Below are positions 1-10,529 of a DNA stretch of 64,000 nt, in pieces. Source of the DNA: Planctomycetota bacterium (GTDB lineage Bacteria > Planctomycetota > UBA8108 > UBA1146); contig JACETR010000006.1 in NCBI GenBank assembly GCA_013911165.1, forward strand, positions 1-64,000, written 5' to 3'. Each line of letters opens with the position of its first letter. The stretch's first letter is position 1. Both the position numbers and the translations under genes were made by a program. The notes beneath the pieces are model-generated. The model saw only the letters and a program-made list of their open reading frames with translations. It ran no database searches and was not told where the DNA came from.

Positions 1-1
1 C

Positions 2-1339
2 ATTAAAGCTGTTCGTGAAGCACTGGAGACGGTCTTCCCGGGAAAAACTGAAGTTGTCGATCTCAATGAGAGTGCAGCGATGATCGGCCATGAGTACGCC
101 AGCGAAAACTTCACCAAACAGGATCCCTACACCACCGAGTCTGCAGATCAGGTTGGGAACAAAATCCTGGTCGACGGTAATGAAGCGGCAGCACTGGGCG
201 CGATCTGGGGTGGGGTCTCGGTTGTGGCCTGGTATCCGATCACCCCGGCTTCATCTCTGGCTGAAAACCTGGAGAAACACATCGAGAAAATTCGGGACAA
301 GGATTCCGAGGGAGCCAATCGTTTTGTTGTCGTTCAGGCAGAAGACGAACTGGCTGCGGTGGGAATGGCATTGGGTGCCGGTTGGGCCGGAGCGCGATCG
401 ATGACCTCCACCAGTGGTCCCGGGATTTCACTGATGGCAGAGAACCTCGGTTTGGGCTACTTCACTGAAATCCCCACCGTCATATATGACGTCCAACGTG
501 TGGGCCCATCCACCGGACTCCCCACCCGAACACAACAGAGTGACATGTTACAGGTGGCTTTCCATTCCCACGGTGATACCCGTTTCCCAATGTTGCTGCC
601 GGCAAATCCGGGAGAAGCATTCAGCATGTCCTGCCAGGCATATGACCTCGCAGAAAAATACCAGACTCCTGTCGTCTTCATGTCCGATCTCGATTTGGGA
701 ATGAACAACTGGATCTGCGATCCCCTCGAAGAACCTTCCGCAGATTTTGACCGTGGAAAAATCGCTTCTGACGAAGTCATTGCCAGGCTTGATAAGTGGG
801 GCCGCTACCGGGATGTCGATGGAGACGGTATCCCCTATCGCACGATTCCGGGTGTGACTCTTCACCCCGATGCCGCTCACCTCACCCGTGGCTCAGGTCA
901 TGATGAGGACGCCAACTACAGTGAATCGCCCGAAGTCTACTCCCGCAATCTCGACCGCCTCGCCCGGAAGATCTCCGGCATGGTGGTGGACCTTCCCGAA
1001 CCGATTCTCAAACCGGGTCAGGGAGACATGGGATTGATCGCATTTGGAACGACAGATTGGGCCGTGGAAGAAGCACTTGCGGACATGGAATCGACTCCTG
1101 ACTATCTCCGCGTCCGTAGTTTCCCCTTCCACCAACAGGTCGGGGAATTCCTCGAAAATCATGAATCCGTCATGGTGATCGAGCAGAATCAACAGGGCCA
1201 AATGGCTCAGCTGTTGGCGATGGAGTACCCGCAACTGGCGGGACGAATCGTTTCCAAAACCTATTACGGAGGGCTCCCCCTCTCAGCCAACTTTGTTCGG
1301 GAAGCACTGCAGAGTGCTTCAGAAGTGGAGGCACGATGA
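2..1339 (+). CDS. korA: 2-oxoacid (2-oxoglutarate):ferredoxin oxidoreductase subunit alpha, 5' partial
   Basis: Frame stays open to the window start (IKAVREALETVFPGKTEVVDLNESAAMIGHEY...), so the 80 bp ATG is probably internal; motifs GNEAAALGAIWGGVSVVAWYPITPASS and TSTSGPGISLMAENLGL are typical of the gamma-alpha fusion KorA. Confidence 0.9.
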   Translation: MKAVREALETVFPGKTEVVDLNESAAMIGHEYASENFTKQDPYTTESADQVGNKILVDGNEAAALGAIWGGVSVVAWYPITPASSLAENLEKHIEKIRDKDSEGANRFVVVQAEDELAAVGMALGAGWAGARSMTSTSGPGISLMAENLGLGYFTEIPTVIYDVQRVGPSTGLPTRTQQSDMLQVAFHSHGDTRFPMLLPANPGEAFSMSCQAYDLAEKYQTPVVFMSDLDLGMNNWICDPLEEPSADFDRGKIASDEVIARLDKWGRYRDVDGDGIPYRTIPGVTLHPDAAHLTRGSGHDEDANYSESPEVYSRNLDRLARKISGMVVDLPEPILKPGQGDMGLIAFGTTDWAVEEALADMESTPDYLRVRSFPFHQQVGEFLENHESVMVIEQNQQGQMAQLLAMEYPQLAGRIVSKTYYGGLPLSANFVREALQSASEVEAR

Positions 1340-2373
1340 GCGAGGAAAAAGCACCCGTAGTCAATCAACTGGGTTTGTCCAAAGCGGACTACAAAGCTGG
1401 CGCCTCAACGATGTGCAAGGGCTGTGGTCACGATCGCATCTCGGAAGCGATCATCCAGGCATGCTACGACCTGGGTGTCGATGGTCGCAGCGTCATCAAA
1501 ATGAGTGGTATCGGCTGCAGTTCTAAAACTCCGGCGTACTTCCTTGGACAATCGATGGGCTTGAATTCGACTCATGGCCGAATGCCCAGTTTTGCCACCG
1601 GAGCTCACCTCGCCAATCTGGATATGAACCCCATCGGCGTCAGTGGCGATGGCGACTCAGCAAGTATCGGTATGGGGCAGTTTGTTCACATGATCCGCCG
1701 CAATCCGAAAATGGTCTACATCGTCGAGAACAATGGTGTCTATGGTCTGACCAAAGGACAGTTCTCAGCGACCGCGGATCGCCGCAGTCCGTCCAAGCGC
1801 GGCAAGTTTCCGCGAGAGGAATCCATCGACCTGTGTGGTTTGGCTCTTGAGTTGGGAGCGCCCTTTGTCGCCCGGTCATTCAGTGGCGACAAAAAACAAC
1901 TGGTGCCGATTCTGAAAGCAGCATTCTCATTTGATGGATTGGCTTTCATCGACGTCATCTCACCTTGTGTGACCTTCAACAACCATGAAGGATCGACCAA
2001 GTCATACACCCATCAAAAGGAACATGGTGTTACCTACCACGACCCGTTCTTCATCGCCCCCAAGGAACAGATCGACATCGAATACGAGGATGGCGAACTT
2101 CAGGAGGTCATCCTCCATGACGGATCCAAACTCGTTTTGAGAAAGCTGGAAAAAGATCACAATCCGGCAGAGATCAGTTCTGCAAGAAACATGCTTATGG
2201 AGACCAGGGATCGGGGTGAGATTCTCACCGGACTGATCCATGTGGACACTGAGCAACCTTCACTGGCCGAGGTCAGCGCTCTCTCCAGAGAACCACTGGT
2301 TCGTCAGGAGCAAGGTGACCTGAGACCCGCTGCAGGAGTGCTTCAGGGAATCAACGATTCGTTCCGGATCTGA
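1336..2373 (+). CDS. korB: 2-oxoacid (2-oxoglutarate):ferredoxin oxidoreductase subunit beta
   Basis: CKGCGHDRI...GIGCSSKTPAYF...GVSGDGDSASIGMGQFVHMIRRN...VENNGVYGLTKGQ; TPP-binding beta subunit motifs; overlaps korA by 4 bp. Confidence 0.92.
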   Translation: MSEEKAPVVNQLGLSKADYKAGASTMCKGCGHDRISEAIIQACYDLGVDGRSVIKMSGIGCSSKTPAYFLGQSMGLNSTHGRMPSFATGAHLANLDMNPIGVSGDGDSASIGMGQFVHMIRRNPKMVYIVENNGVYGLTKGQFSATADRRSPSKRGKFPREESIDLCGLALELGAPFVARSFSGDKKQLVPILKAAFSFDGLAFIDVISPCVTFNNHEGSTKSYTHQKEHGVTYHDPFFIAPKEQIDIEYEDGELQEVILHDGSKLVLRKLEKDHNPAEISSARNMLMETRDRGEILTGLIHVDTEQPSLAEVSALSREPLVRQEQGDLRPAAGVLQGINDSFRI

Positions 2374-2392
2374 TTCCATTCCGGAATGATAG

Positions 2393-3718
2393 TCAGGCGA
2401 CGACCCTGAGTCCTTCAACGAGAATCCCTGGCAGGGCCGCTCCTCTGGGATGGCGACTGCCATAGGTGTGATTGTCAGGAATCGTCTCGACCTCCGATCC
2501 GAGTTCCAGCAACCCTTCACCCAACAGACGGATGACAGAGTCGTCGATGCGGACGGTTCCCACAGGTGCCACCGGTTTTCCATCGCGGACTCTCAAAGCG
2601 ACCCAGCGGGTAACTCCGGTGACTCTGGCGCCATCTCTCGCAGCCATATTGCAATAATGAACATGGGAGAGCCAAAGACCATCTCCCACCCTCTCGCATG
2701 CGGTTGAAGGATCCATCTCCCCCGCCTGAATCGCCAATGCTGATGGAGTTTCAGCACCACTTGCACCATTGGTATCAAGCTGGAACTCCATGGCGGTTCT
2801 CGGACTGGTCAGTCGCTCCACGCCTTTTCCCGAAGCGATCAGAGGAATCTCCTGAGGCAGGATAAAGCCGTGCGCTCCGAAGTCAGGGGCACCCACCGCA
2901 AGGGGTCTCTCCGATATGTGCACCCTCGGATCCAGGGCACTTCCTGAGAAGAGCGGAGCAAAGGGGCTCGAACCCTTTTCGATGGCCCGGGCAGAAAATG
3001 CTCCATTCCAGAGGAGAGGTCCGAACAGGTCACGCAAAGCGGCAGGCTCCAACCACGCACGGTACTCTCCCGCTTCGGGAGTATCGAGCGGACGCGAGAG
3101 GAGTTCGAGAGTTTCCTCTGCACGCCCCCTGCGGGTCAGTACCTCATCCCTGTGCCAGTCAACACCGGCCCAACCCCATTTGGATGCTCCGGGTGATTCA
3201 CACAAATGCATCGATCCATCAATCACGGTCAGTGGCGACTCGTACCAACGCCTGACCGCATTCGAGGTGGCCACACCTCTGAAGATCATCCCGGTCATGG
3301 CAATTCCGCAGGATTCTGCCCCGGCGATTTCACCCGCCAGAGATTCGATCAACTCCGATTTCCGTGGCAATCTTCCCTCGGAGCGAACCTCTCCACTTCC
3401 CGAATCAGGAAGCGGAGGAAGGTGAGGATCCTCCGGTATCGTTTTCAAGGTTGCGGAAAGTCGATCGATGGCCTGTCTGATGGGGGCCCGATCACTCTCC
3501 ATGTTCCCTGACAACATGAGATTCATCCGTGACTCTCGTCCACTCGAGCGGAGAGCAACCTCAACCATTCGCTGTTCGATGGAGCCGGCCTGACGAACCT
3601 TGCCTGCAGAAATCCGGGAGAAACCGGTCTTCTCAGCAGCCAGGGAAAGGGTGATCTCCTCACCTGCGGTCAGCAATGTTTCCGAATAATCGGCAAGATC
3701 ATAAAACCAGGATTGCAT
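2393..3718 (-). CDS. pmbA: TldD/PmbA family protein, TldE/PmbA-like subunit
   Basis: 441 aa; PmbA-like organisation, lacks HExxxH, directly downstream of TldD. Confidence 0.75.
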   Translation of the reverse strand: MQSWFYDLADYSETLLTAGEEITLSLAAEKTGFSRISAGKVRQAGSIEQRMVEVALRSSGRESRMNLMLSGNMESDRAPIRQAIDRLSATLKTIPEDPHLPPLPDSGSGEVRSEGRLPRKSELIESLAGEIAGAESCGIAMTGMIFRGVATSNAVRRWYESPLTVIDGSMHLCESPGASKWGWAGVDWHRDEVLTRRGRAEETLELLSRPLDTPEAGEYRAWLEPAALRDLFGPLLWNGAFSARAIEKGSSPFAPLFSGSALDPRVHISERPLAVGAPDFGAHGFILPQEIPLIASGKGVERLTSPRTAMEFQLDTNGASGAETPSALAIQAGEMDPSTACERVGDGLWLSHVHYCNMAARDGARVTGVTRWVALRVRDGKPVAPVGTVRIDDSVIRLLGEGLLELGSEVETIPDNHTYGSRHPRGAALPGILVEGLRVVA

Positions 3719-5163
3719 TACCCCTCCCTTCCGAAGACTTCGAGTCCCCTGAATCGGCAGGCAGGCATGGCGTGACCGACGAAGACCATCTGATTTGGTT
3801 CACCTTTACCGCAATTGGGAGTGCCGCGAACCTGCCAGGTCTCGCGGTCCCCGACCGCATCCAGGGAATTCCAGAACGGAATGGTCGTGCTTCGATAACC
3901 CGCATCCTTGACCCGAGTGGTCAACTCGCCATCTTCAATCAAGCGAGCGTCTTCGACTCCAAACTGGAATTTCCAGCGCCGGTCATCGATTGACCATGAG
4001 GAATTGACGTCGAGCCAAATTCCCTTTTCAATCCCGCCGATCAGTTCAGTCATGGGCGTCTCTCCAGGCTCCACATTCAGATTGGCCATACGATCGATGG
4101 GTGGACGATTCCATGAACAAGCCCGGGTTACCGCCATCGCGGCATCCGGATTCTCCATTCTCTGCGCGCTCAATGATCCGCCGATTCCCCTGACGAGCAG
4201 TCCCTTGTCAATCAGGCTGACCTTTTCAGCCTCGTGGCCCTCGTCGTCAAAACCGGTACTGCAAACTTCTCCCTCAACTCCGGGATCGATCACCACATCG
4301 AGGATCTCTGGTCCCCAGCGAAGTGACCCAAGATCTGAATCCTTGACGAAACTCGTGCCGGCATAATTTCTCTCATCACCGAGGATACGATCCAACTCCA
4401 GAGCATGGCCGATCGATTCATGAACCTGCAAAACCATTTGCGCAGGCCCGATGACCGCATCCATCACTCCATTAGGACAGACGGGAGCCAACAGGGTTTC
4501 GATGGCATCTTCACGCAAGGAAGAACCCATTTGGTCAAAACCGATCTGATCGAGAATCTCCAGACCTCCCAGTTGGGCATCGCTGCGGCCACCATTGCTT
4601 TTGGATTGGACATCGGAACCGTCTGAGGCGAGGGCCTGCATCCATGGAATCAGCCGATCATGGGACTGCTGAATCGTGACACCGTCCGTTGTGACCAGAG
4701 TCGTTTCCGTTTTCGATCGAGCGAGACTGACCACCCGCTGAACGATGCGTTCATCTCCCCCCATCGATTGGCAAATCGATTTCAATCGATCGACCAGATC
4801 GGCGGACGAGGCTTCATCCCAGGAGTGGGTCACCGGGTGATTCCAGTTTCCCGACTTCATCGGTCTCGGAGCTTTTGAGAAATCGACAACTCCACGATCG
4901 GAGACCGCCTGGGCCCAATCGAGTGCCACTCTTGCGGCCTGATAGAGGCCACCGACTGACAAATCACTGGTGGCAGCGATACCCTGCCCTTCTCCGGTGA
5001 CAACGGTAATCATCGCTCCTCTGTCTGAGGTCGACGAAGGCGGCAACAGCATCTCATCGCGGACGGTGAGATTTTCACTGTGGGTCTCTACCCAGCGAAG
5101 TGAACACCAGGTCCCCCGGGGTGCAATACGCCCCAGCAGTTCCTGAATTTCATGGGGAGTCAT
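3718..5163 (-). CDS. tldD: TldD family metalloprotease
   Basis: 481 aa; HESIGHALELDRILGDERNYAGTSF motif (HExxxH). Confidence 0.88.
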   Translation of the reverse strand: MTPHEIQELLGRIAPRGTWCSLRWVETHSENLTVRDEMLLPPSSTSDRGAMITVVTGEGQGIAATSDLSVGGLYQAARVALDWAQAVSDRGVVDFSKAPRPMKSGNWNHPVTHSWDEASSADLVDRLKSICQSMGGDERIVQRVVSLARSKTETTLVTTDGVTIQQSHDRLIPWMQALASDGSDVQSKSNGGRSDAQLGGLEILDQIGFDQMGSSLREDAIETLLAPVCPNGVMDAVIGPAQMVLQVHESIGHALELDRILGDERNYAGTSFVKDSDLGSLRWGPEILDVVIDPGVEGEVCSTGFDDEGHEAEKVSLIDKGLLVRGIGGSLSAQRMENPDAAMAVTRACSWNRPPIDRMANLNVEPGETPMTELIGGIEKGIWLDVNSSWSIDDRRWKFQFGVEDARLIEDGELTTRVKDAGYRSTTIPFWNSLDAVGDRETWQVRGTPNCGKGEPNQMVFVGHAMPACRFRGLEVFGREG

Positions 5164-5181
5164 CGTGCCTCTTCTCCACTT

Positions 5182-6375
5182 TTATCGAACCTGTTCAATC
5201 GTTGCTGGCAGTCGGGGTCCTTCTGCGTCTTCCACGGACAGTCCGCCCCGCATGACCGCCTCAATTCCCGATTCTCCGTGGATCACCAGATCCGCCCGGT
5301 AATCGGATCGCAGGCTTCCCCTGCGTGGCAAGCCCAGGTCCTCAGCAGCATTCAGTGAACCCATATTCTGCAAGCTGACCTGATCCCAACCGAGTACTTG
5401 AGCCGTTCTCGATAATGCCTCTGGAAGCAGGGTGACGCTACCGGCCAATGTCCCGTCAGAAAGGGTGGCCCGCTCTCCGTCCGAACAGACTTCCTGTCCA
5501 CAGAAGACTCCTGAGGAAACCCCCATGCCCGCAAGTGGCATCGCATCGCTGACCGCAATCAATCCGTTCGGCCCTTTCATTTTCAAGGCGAGGCGCACCA
5601 GATCATCGGACAAGTGGTGACCATCGAGAATCACTTCACAGCGAACCCGATCATCGAGAAGGATCGCACCGACCGGTCCGGGGTCTCGGTGATGAAGGGG
5701 TGGCATGGCATTACAAAGATGAGTGCAGCGACGGGCACCGGCATCGATCGCGGCCTTAGTTTCAGCTGCAGAGGCACAGGTATGCCCGATCGATCCCTTG
5801 ATCCCCACCATGGAGAACTTCTTTTGGGAGGCGAGCGGCACCCGTTCAGGTGCGAAAGTCATCAGTCTGAGTCTGCCCCCGGCCGCTTCCAGAAGACGAT
5901 TCATCAATTCATCGTCCCATTCCAGAACCCCCGATTCAGGCAAAGCACCCCGTCTTCCAGGTGACAGGAATGGCCCCTCGAGATGAATCCCGAGGATGGA
6001 GGGGCTGAGTTCCGCTGCTCTGGCCACCGTCGAGAGGATTTCTTTCATCTCTTCTTCAGGACCCGGAACGATGGTGGGGTAAACGGTGGTCACTCCCAGA
6101 GCGGCGAGCTTTTCGACACTGTCGGCAAGTGTTTCTGGATCAGCAGCATTAAAGTCGACCCCGCCGAAACCATGAATATGGGGATCGACCCAACCGGGTG
6201 TCACTTTTCTCCCACCCAAGTCCCAAATCTCATCGCCGGTTGCGGTACCGGCAGGTGCCAATTTTCGGATCACTGCCCCTTCGAGTAGCAAATCACCGTG
6301 GACAATCCGGTCCGGGAGTACCAACTCACCATTCCTGAGGACCACTGTCGTTTCAGATTCTTCCGGATTGCTCAC
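5182..6375 (-). CDS. nagA: N-acetylglucosamine-6-phosphate deacetylase
   Basis: GGRKVTPGWVDPHIHGFGGVDFN, HLEGPFLSPGRRGA, THLCNAMPPLHHRDPG, SDAMPLAGM amidohydrolase/NagA motifs. Confidence 0.9.
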   Translation of the reverse strand: MSNPEESETTVVLRNGELVLPDRIVHGDLLLEGAVIRKLAPAGTATGDEIWDLGGRKVTPGWVDPHIHGFGGVDFNAADPETLADSVEKLAALGVTTVYPTIVPGPEEEMKEILSTVARAAELSPSILGIHLEGPFLSPGRRGALPESGVLEWDDELMNRLLEAAGGRLRLMTFAPERVPLASQKKFSMVGIKGSIGHTCASAAETKAAIDAGARRCTHLCNAMPPLHHRDPGPVGAILLDDRVRCEVILDGHHLSDDLVRLALKMKGPNGLIAVSDAMPLAGMGVSSGVFCGQEVCSDGERATLSDGTLAGSVTLLPEALSRTAQVLGWDQVSLQNMGSLNAAEDLGLPRRGSLRSDYRADLVIHGESGIEAVMRGGLSVEDAEGPRLPATIEQVR

Positions 6376-7358
6376 GAATTTCCTCCACCACTCTTCTTCA
6401 AGTCGTCAGTCTGTATGAGATGGGCCGCTCTCAGAGCGGCACCGATCCAGCCCGCCCGATTCCCCTGCTTCGCCTTGACGACAGTCAGGTCTGCCAAGGC
6501 CTTGGGCAACAAATGACTTCTCAGAGACTCCTCAATCAGTTCCAGATGTCGTGGACGAGCATCGATAATCCCTCCACCAATCACGATGACATCGGGATTG
6601 AGAAGATGAACGGCACTCATCATTCCGGCTCCGAGAATTCGTGCTCCTTCATCCAGAACTTCATTGGCCAGAGAGTCGCCTGACAAACCTGCCTGAACCA
6701 GATCGGAAACACCGGGGGCCTCAGCGTTACCGAGTCTTCTCCCCCACTCCTTCGCCATTCCCCAGCCTCCAGAGTAAGCCTCCATGCACCCGATCAATCC
6801 ACAGTTGCAGGCACGCCCATTCGGTTCCCAGGTGATGTGCCCCAACTCCATCGCACCACCCACGGCCCCCTTGAGCAATTCCCCCTCAATCACTGCCCCA
6901 CCGCCGATTCCAGTACCGACTGTGGCAGCAAGAAGATTGCGTGCTCCTCTACCTGCTCCCGAACGATACTCTCCCCATGCTGCCGCATTGGCGTCGTTCT
7001 CTACCACAGATGGAACGCCAAATTTTTCATGGAAAAATCCGACGATATCGGTGCCATGCCATCCCCCAAGGTTAGCGACAGGAAAGCGAATCGTTCCCTT
7101 GTCCGGATCGACCACTCCGGGTGTCCCCAAACCGAGAGCACAGACTTCTCCATCGTTTTTGCGGGCCTCCTCGAAAGCGATATTCCCGGCATCTTCAAGG
7201 GCCTTGAGAATTGCTTCCTGCCCCATCGATGCATTGCTGGGAAAACGATCAGACCAGATTTCATTCCCATCAGGGGTACATAAACCAACCTTGATTTGAG
7301 TTCCACCCAGATCGAGTCCAGCAAAATACTCTTTGGTCAAGATTCCTCCCTGGAGCAA
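6372..7358 (-). CDS. ROK family sugar kinase
   Basis: AGLDLGGTQIKVGL, VENDANAAAWGEYRSGAGRG, ELGHITWEPNGRACNCGLIGCMEAYSGG (ROK signature); overlaps nagA by 4 bp. Confidence 0.9.
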   Translation of the reverse strand: MLQGGILTKEYFAGLDLGGTQIKVGLCTPDGNEIWSDRFPSNASMGQEAILKALEDAGNIAFEEARKNDGEVCALGLGTPGVVDPDKGTIRFPVANLGGWHGTDIVGFFHEKFGVPSVVENDANAAAWGEYRSGAGRGARNLLAATVGTGIGGGAVIEGELLKGAVGGAMELGHITWEPNGRACNCGLIGCMEAYSGGWGMAKEWGRRLGNAEAPGVSDLVQAGLSGDSLANEVLDEGARILGAGMMSAVHLLNPDVIVIGGGIIDARPRHLELIEESLRSHLLPKALADLTVVKAKQGNRAGWIGAALRAAHLIQTDDLKKSGGGNS

Positions 7359-7539
7359 TGCCTCTGAATCTGATTCTAGACGTGGTGATTCAGATCAGCC
7401 GCCTTGAACAGCATCGACTGCAGCGGGAGCGGAGGCAAGGCTCCCTGATTCACACTTTCCGGAGTCACCACTGATTTTCCCGTTAAAAGTGGGAATGGAA
7501 CCGGAGCCGAATTCGATGGAGAATATTCATGGAGGAACC

Positions 7540-7899
7540 ATGCACCCTGATACCCCTGATCAAGACTCTGCTCAGACCCCTTCCGAGGACTCCGGAGCAG
7601 TGCAACGCTGGATTGATCGCTACCATGCGGATCACAAGCACCCCATGAATCATGCCACTCATATCATCGGGATTCCGGCCATCGTGGCCTCACTGGTAGT
7701 GGTTTTCTTCAATTGGCAATGGGGCCTGGGACTTTTCATCGGTGGATGGATTCTTCAGTTCATCGGACATGGAATCGAAGGCAATCGACCCTCCTTCATG
7801 AAAGATCCCCGCTTTCTGTTGGTGGGCCCGCTCTTCATTCTTCAACATGGATTCCGCAAGTTGACCGGTACACAGCGAAACGAAGACGACCCCTCATGA
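7540..7899 (+). CDS. DUF962/Mpo1-like membrane protein
   Basis: WIDRYHADHKHPMNHATHIIGIPAIVASLV...FIGHGIEGNRPSFMKDPRFLLVGPLFI; GGAGGA Shine-Dalgarno before ATG at 7540 (ORF opens at 7489). Confidence 0.8.
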   Translation: MHPDTPDQDSAQTPSEDSGAVQRWIDRYHADHKHPMNHATHIIGIPAIVASLVVVFFNWQWGLGLFIGGWILQFIGHGIEGNRPSFMKDPRFLLVGPLFILQHGFRKLTGTQRNEDDPS

Positions 7900-10529
7900 A
7901 TCACGGCTATTCTTTTTCTCCAGCCGCCAAAAGGCGTGACCTGTGGTGGTTGAGCCTCTTTCTGATCTGTGCTTTTCCACTTTCAGGAGAAGGGCAAAAC
8001 GGAGACAGAAAGGGGGAAGTCCAGCAGGAGAACTGGCGCCAGTGGAACGTACCGGAAGCCCCCGTCCTTTCGCCGGAAGAAGCTCTGGCTTCCTTTCAAA
8101 TTGCTTCTGGATTCCGCATTGAGTTGGCGGCCAGCGAACCTTCCGTCGTCGATCCTGTTGCCATGGCATGGGATGAAGAGGGTCGGCTTTGGGTCGTCGA
8201 GATGCGTTCTTACATGCCCGATGTGGCTGGCAATGGTGAAACTGACCCGGTCGGACAAATCGGGGTGCTGGAGGATCTGAATGGGGATGGTTTCTATGAA
8301 ACCCGTCACACATTCCTCGACCGCCTCATCAATCCCCGGGCGATCAGTATCGTCGAAGGAGGCGTCCTGGTCGGAGAACCTCCAAATCTCTGGTACTGCC
8401 AAGACTTCGATGGGGACCATCGCTGCGATCGGAGAACGAGGGTCAGTCACTATGGAACCGACGACCCCGATCATGTCGAACACACCGATAATGGCCTTGT
8501 CAGGGCCCTCGACAACTGGATCTATAATTCGAAGAGCAGTCGTAAATTCCGCTTCGATCTGGTGGAGGGAAAACCGCACCTGATCGACGCACCCACAGCA
8601 TTTCGGGGGCAATGGGGAATCGTTCAGGACGATCTCGGCCGTTTACACTACAACCACAACTCGACATGGATCCTCGCCGACCCATTGCCAACCGAGCTGC
8701 TTCTGGCGAACCCCTGGTGTGGCAGGACGATCGGGCAGCCTGCACGGGCCGGGCAAACCGTGATCCCTGATCCATCCACCTGGCCGGTACGGATCAATCC
8801 GGGGATCAACCGGGGTTATCAGGGGCCCATGCTGCGAGCAGACGGGCGTTTGAAAAGAAACACCGCAGCCTCCGGCGTTGCCATCCTTCGCAGTGACCGT
8901 TGGGGCCCCGATTGGAATGGCAGGGCTTTTGTTCCCGAAGCAGCGGGGAATCTCGTCGCAGCTTTCGAAGTGCAAGAAAACGGCACAGGGCTTCGAGGGA
9001 GACAGATGGTTTGGGAACATCCGGAATATGGTCAACAGGCTTTTGTGGCCAGTACCGATGAAAGATTTCGCCCCGTCGATGCAAAGCTCGGACCGGACGG
9101 GCACCTCTACATCATCGACATGTACCGGGGCATCATTCAACACCGCCAGTTCGTCACCAGTTATCTGCGCAAACAGATCGAGGAAAGAGGTCTGGCTGAA
9201 CCGGTCGGACTCGGAAGAATCTGGCGGGTTGTCCCCGAGAAAAACGATTCCTCACCAGCCGATACTGTGGCTCATCTCTCCCTCCTTCAGAGCATGGAAG
9301 GTCAGGTTGCCGCTCTCAGTGATTCGAATGGCTGGATTCGGGATACCGCTCAGCGCCTGTTAGTTGAATCCGCCTCACCCGCCGTTGTTCCGCTTCTGAA
9401 ACCGATACTGGGAGATGAAGAGGCTTTCCTGACAGCGAGAGTCCATTCGCTGCGAACACTGGCGGGCCTGGGCCAGTTGAACAGTGCGGATCTCATCACA
9501 GTGCTGTCATCATCCAGCCCTGAATTACGGCGTATCGGTTGTCAGGTATTGGCTGAACTGACTACTCCCGATTCTGACTGGCAAAACTGTATTCCAGCCC
9601 TGATCACACCACAAAGCGGGGAATCCCGGATCGATACTCTGCACCGGGTCATTGCTCTTTCCGCGATGAAGGAAAATGAAGTCGCCCTCGAAGGTCTCTT
9701 CTCGATTCTCAGGGACCACGGCGATTCTCCCCATATTCGACTTGCCGCACTCAGTCAGTGGGACGACTACCAGGTGGAAAGACTCAGTCGATTTCTGTCG
9801 ACCGATTTTGCCAACGAGGATTTCTCAGGATTTCTTTCACTCGTCAATGAAGTTACCCGCTCTGCTCTCTACAAAGATCCCAACGCACTGCCCCTGATTC
9901 TCGAAATGATCGGCGAGCTGGACTCCCTTGATCTCCGATTCTCTGCGGTAGTAGCAGGCATCGACTTCGCCTTTCAACAAAAGCGCTGGAACCCTCCCGC
10001 TCTTTCAGAGATCCCCCCCACACTCACCCGGGGTGATCTTCCTGAAGCCCTGTCAGTTGCTTGCCAGAAAATCGTCGCAAAGTTGCTGATTTCCAAATCA
10101 GAGAAGGAGACTCTTCGACCATGGACTGAGCAGGAAAGAAGATGGGCAAAATCCGGTGCCCGTGCTTTTGCCTCTTCCTGTTCGTCGTGCCATGGATCCG
10201 GCGGCCAGGGCTTGCCGGGGTTGGGCCCCTCTCTTCAGGGGAGTGAATGGTTACTGGGAGAGGAAGATGTTCCCATTCGCATCATTCTCGATGGCCTGAC
10301 AGGTCCCATCACTGTCGATGGAGAAGTTTGGGATCTGACCATGCCCGGCCATCGGGAAAACCCGAAGATGACCGATACCGAAATCTCCGCACTCCTCACA
10401 TGGATTCGCCGGCAATGGGGACACGGAGCCGACCCGGTATCCCCGAAAACAGTCCAACGGGTTCGTGAAAAAACTGCCGATCGCAAACAACCGTGGACCG
10501 CCGAACTGTTGAGGGAAGGCTCACGATGA
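7896..10529 (+). CDS. PVC-type heme-binding protein: beta-propeller dehydrogenase-like domain, HEAT-like repeats, C-terminal cytochrome c (CxxCH)
   Basis: FQIASGFRIELAASEPSVVDPVAMAWDEEGRLWVVEMRSYM...; CSSCHGSGGQGLPGLGPSL; ATG at 7896 overlaps the previous stop and precedes a signal sequence. Confidence 0.88.
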   Translation: MNHGYSFSPAAKRRDLWWLSLFLICAFPLSGEGQNGDRKGEVQQENWRQWNVPEAPVLSPEEALASFQIASGFRIELAASEPSVVDPVAMAWDEEGRLWVVEMRSYMPDVAGNGETDPVGQIGVLEDLNGDGFYETRHTFLDRLINPRAISIVEGGVLVGEPPNLWYCQDFDGDHRCDRRTRVSHYGTDDPDHVEHTDNGLVRALDNWIYNSKSSRKFRFDLVEGKPHLIDAPTAFRGQWGIVQDDLGRLHYNHNSTWILADPLPTELLLANPWCGRTIGQPARAGQTVIPDPSTWPVRINPGINRGYQGPMLRADGRLKRNTAASGVAILRSDRWGPDWNGRAFVPEAAGNLVAAFEVQENGTGLRGRQMVWEHPEYGQQAFVASTDERFRPVDAKLGPDGHLYIIDMYRGIIQHRQFVTSYLRKQIEERGLAEPVGLGRIWRVVPEKNDSSPADTVAHLSLLQSMEGQVAALSDSNGWIRDTAQRLLVESASPAVVPLLKPILGDEEAFLTARVHSLRTLAGLGQLNSADLITVLSSSSPELRRIGCQVLAELTTPDSDWQNCIPALITPQSGESRIDTLHRVIALSAMKENEVALEGLFSILRDHGDSPHIRLAALSQWDDYQVERLSRFLSTDFANEDFSGFLSLVNEVTRSALYKDPNALPLILEMIGELDSLDLRFSAVVAGIDFAFQQKRWNPPALSEIPPTLTRGDLPEALSVACQKIVAKLLISKSEKETLRPWTEQERRWAKSGARAFASSCSSCHGSGGQGLPGLGPSLQGSEWLLGEEDVPIRIILDGLTGPITVDGEVWDLTMPGHRENPKMTDTEISALLTWIRRQWGHGADPVSPKTVQRVREKTADRKQPWTAELLREGSR

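Noticed and set aside
2393-5163. TldD/TldE as part of a RiPP (microcin-like) cluster
   Set aside because: No precursor peptide, cyclodehydratase or exporter nearby; TldD/E are widespread housekeeping proteases.
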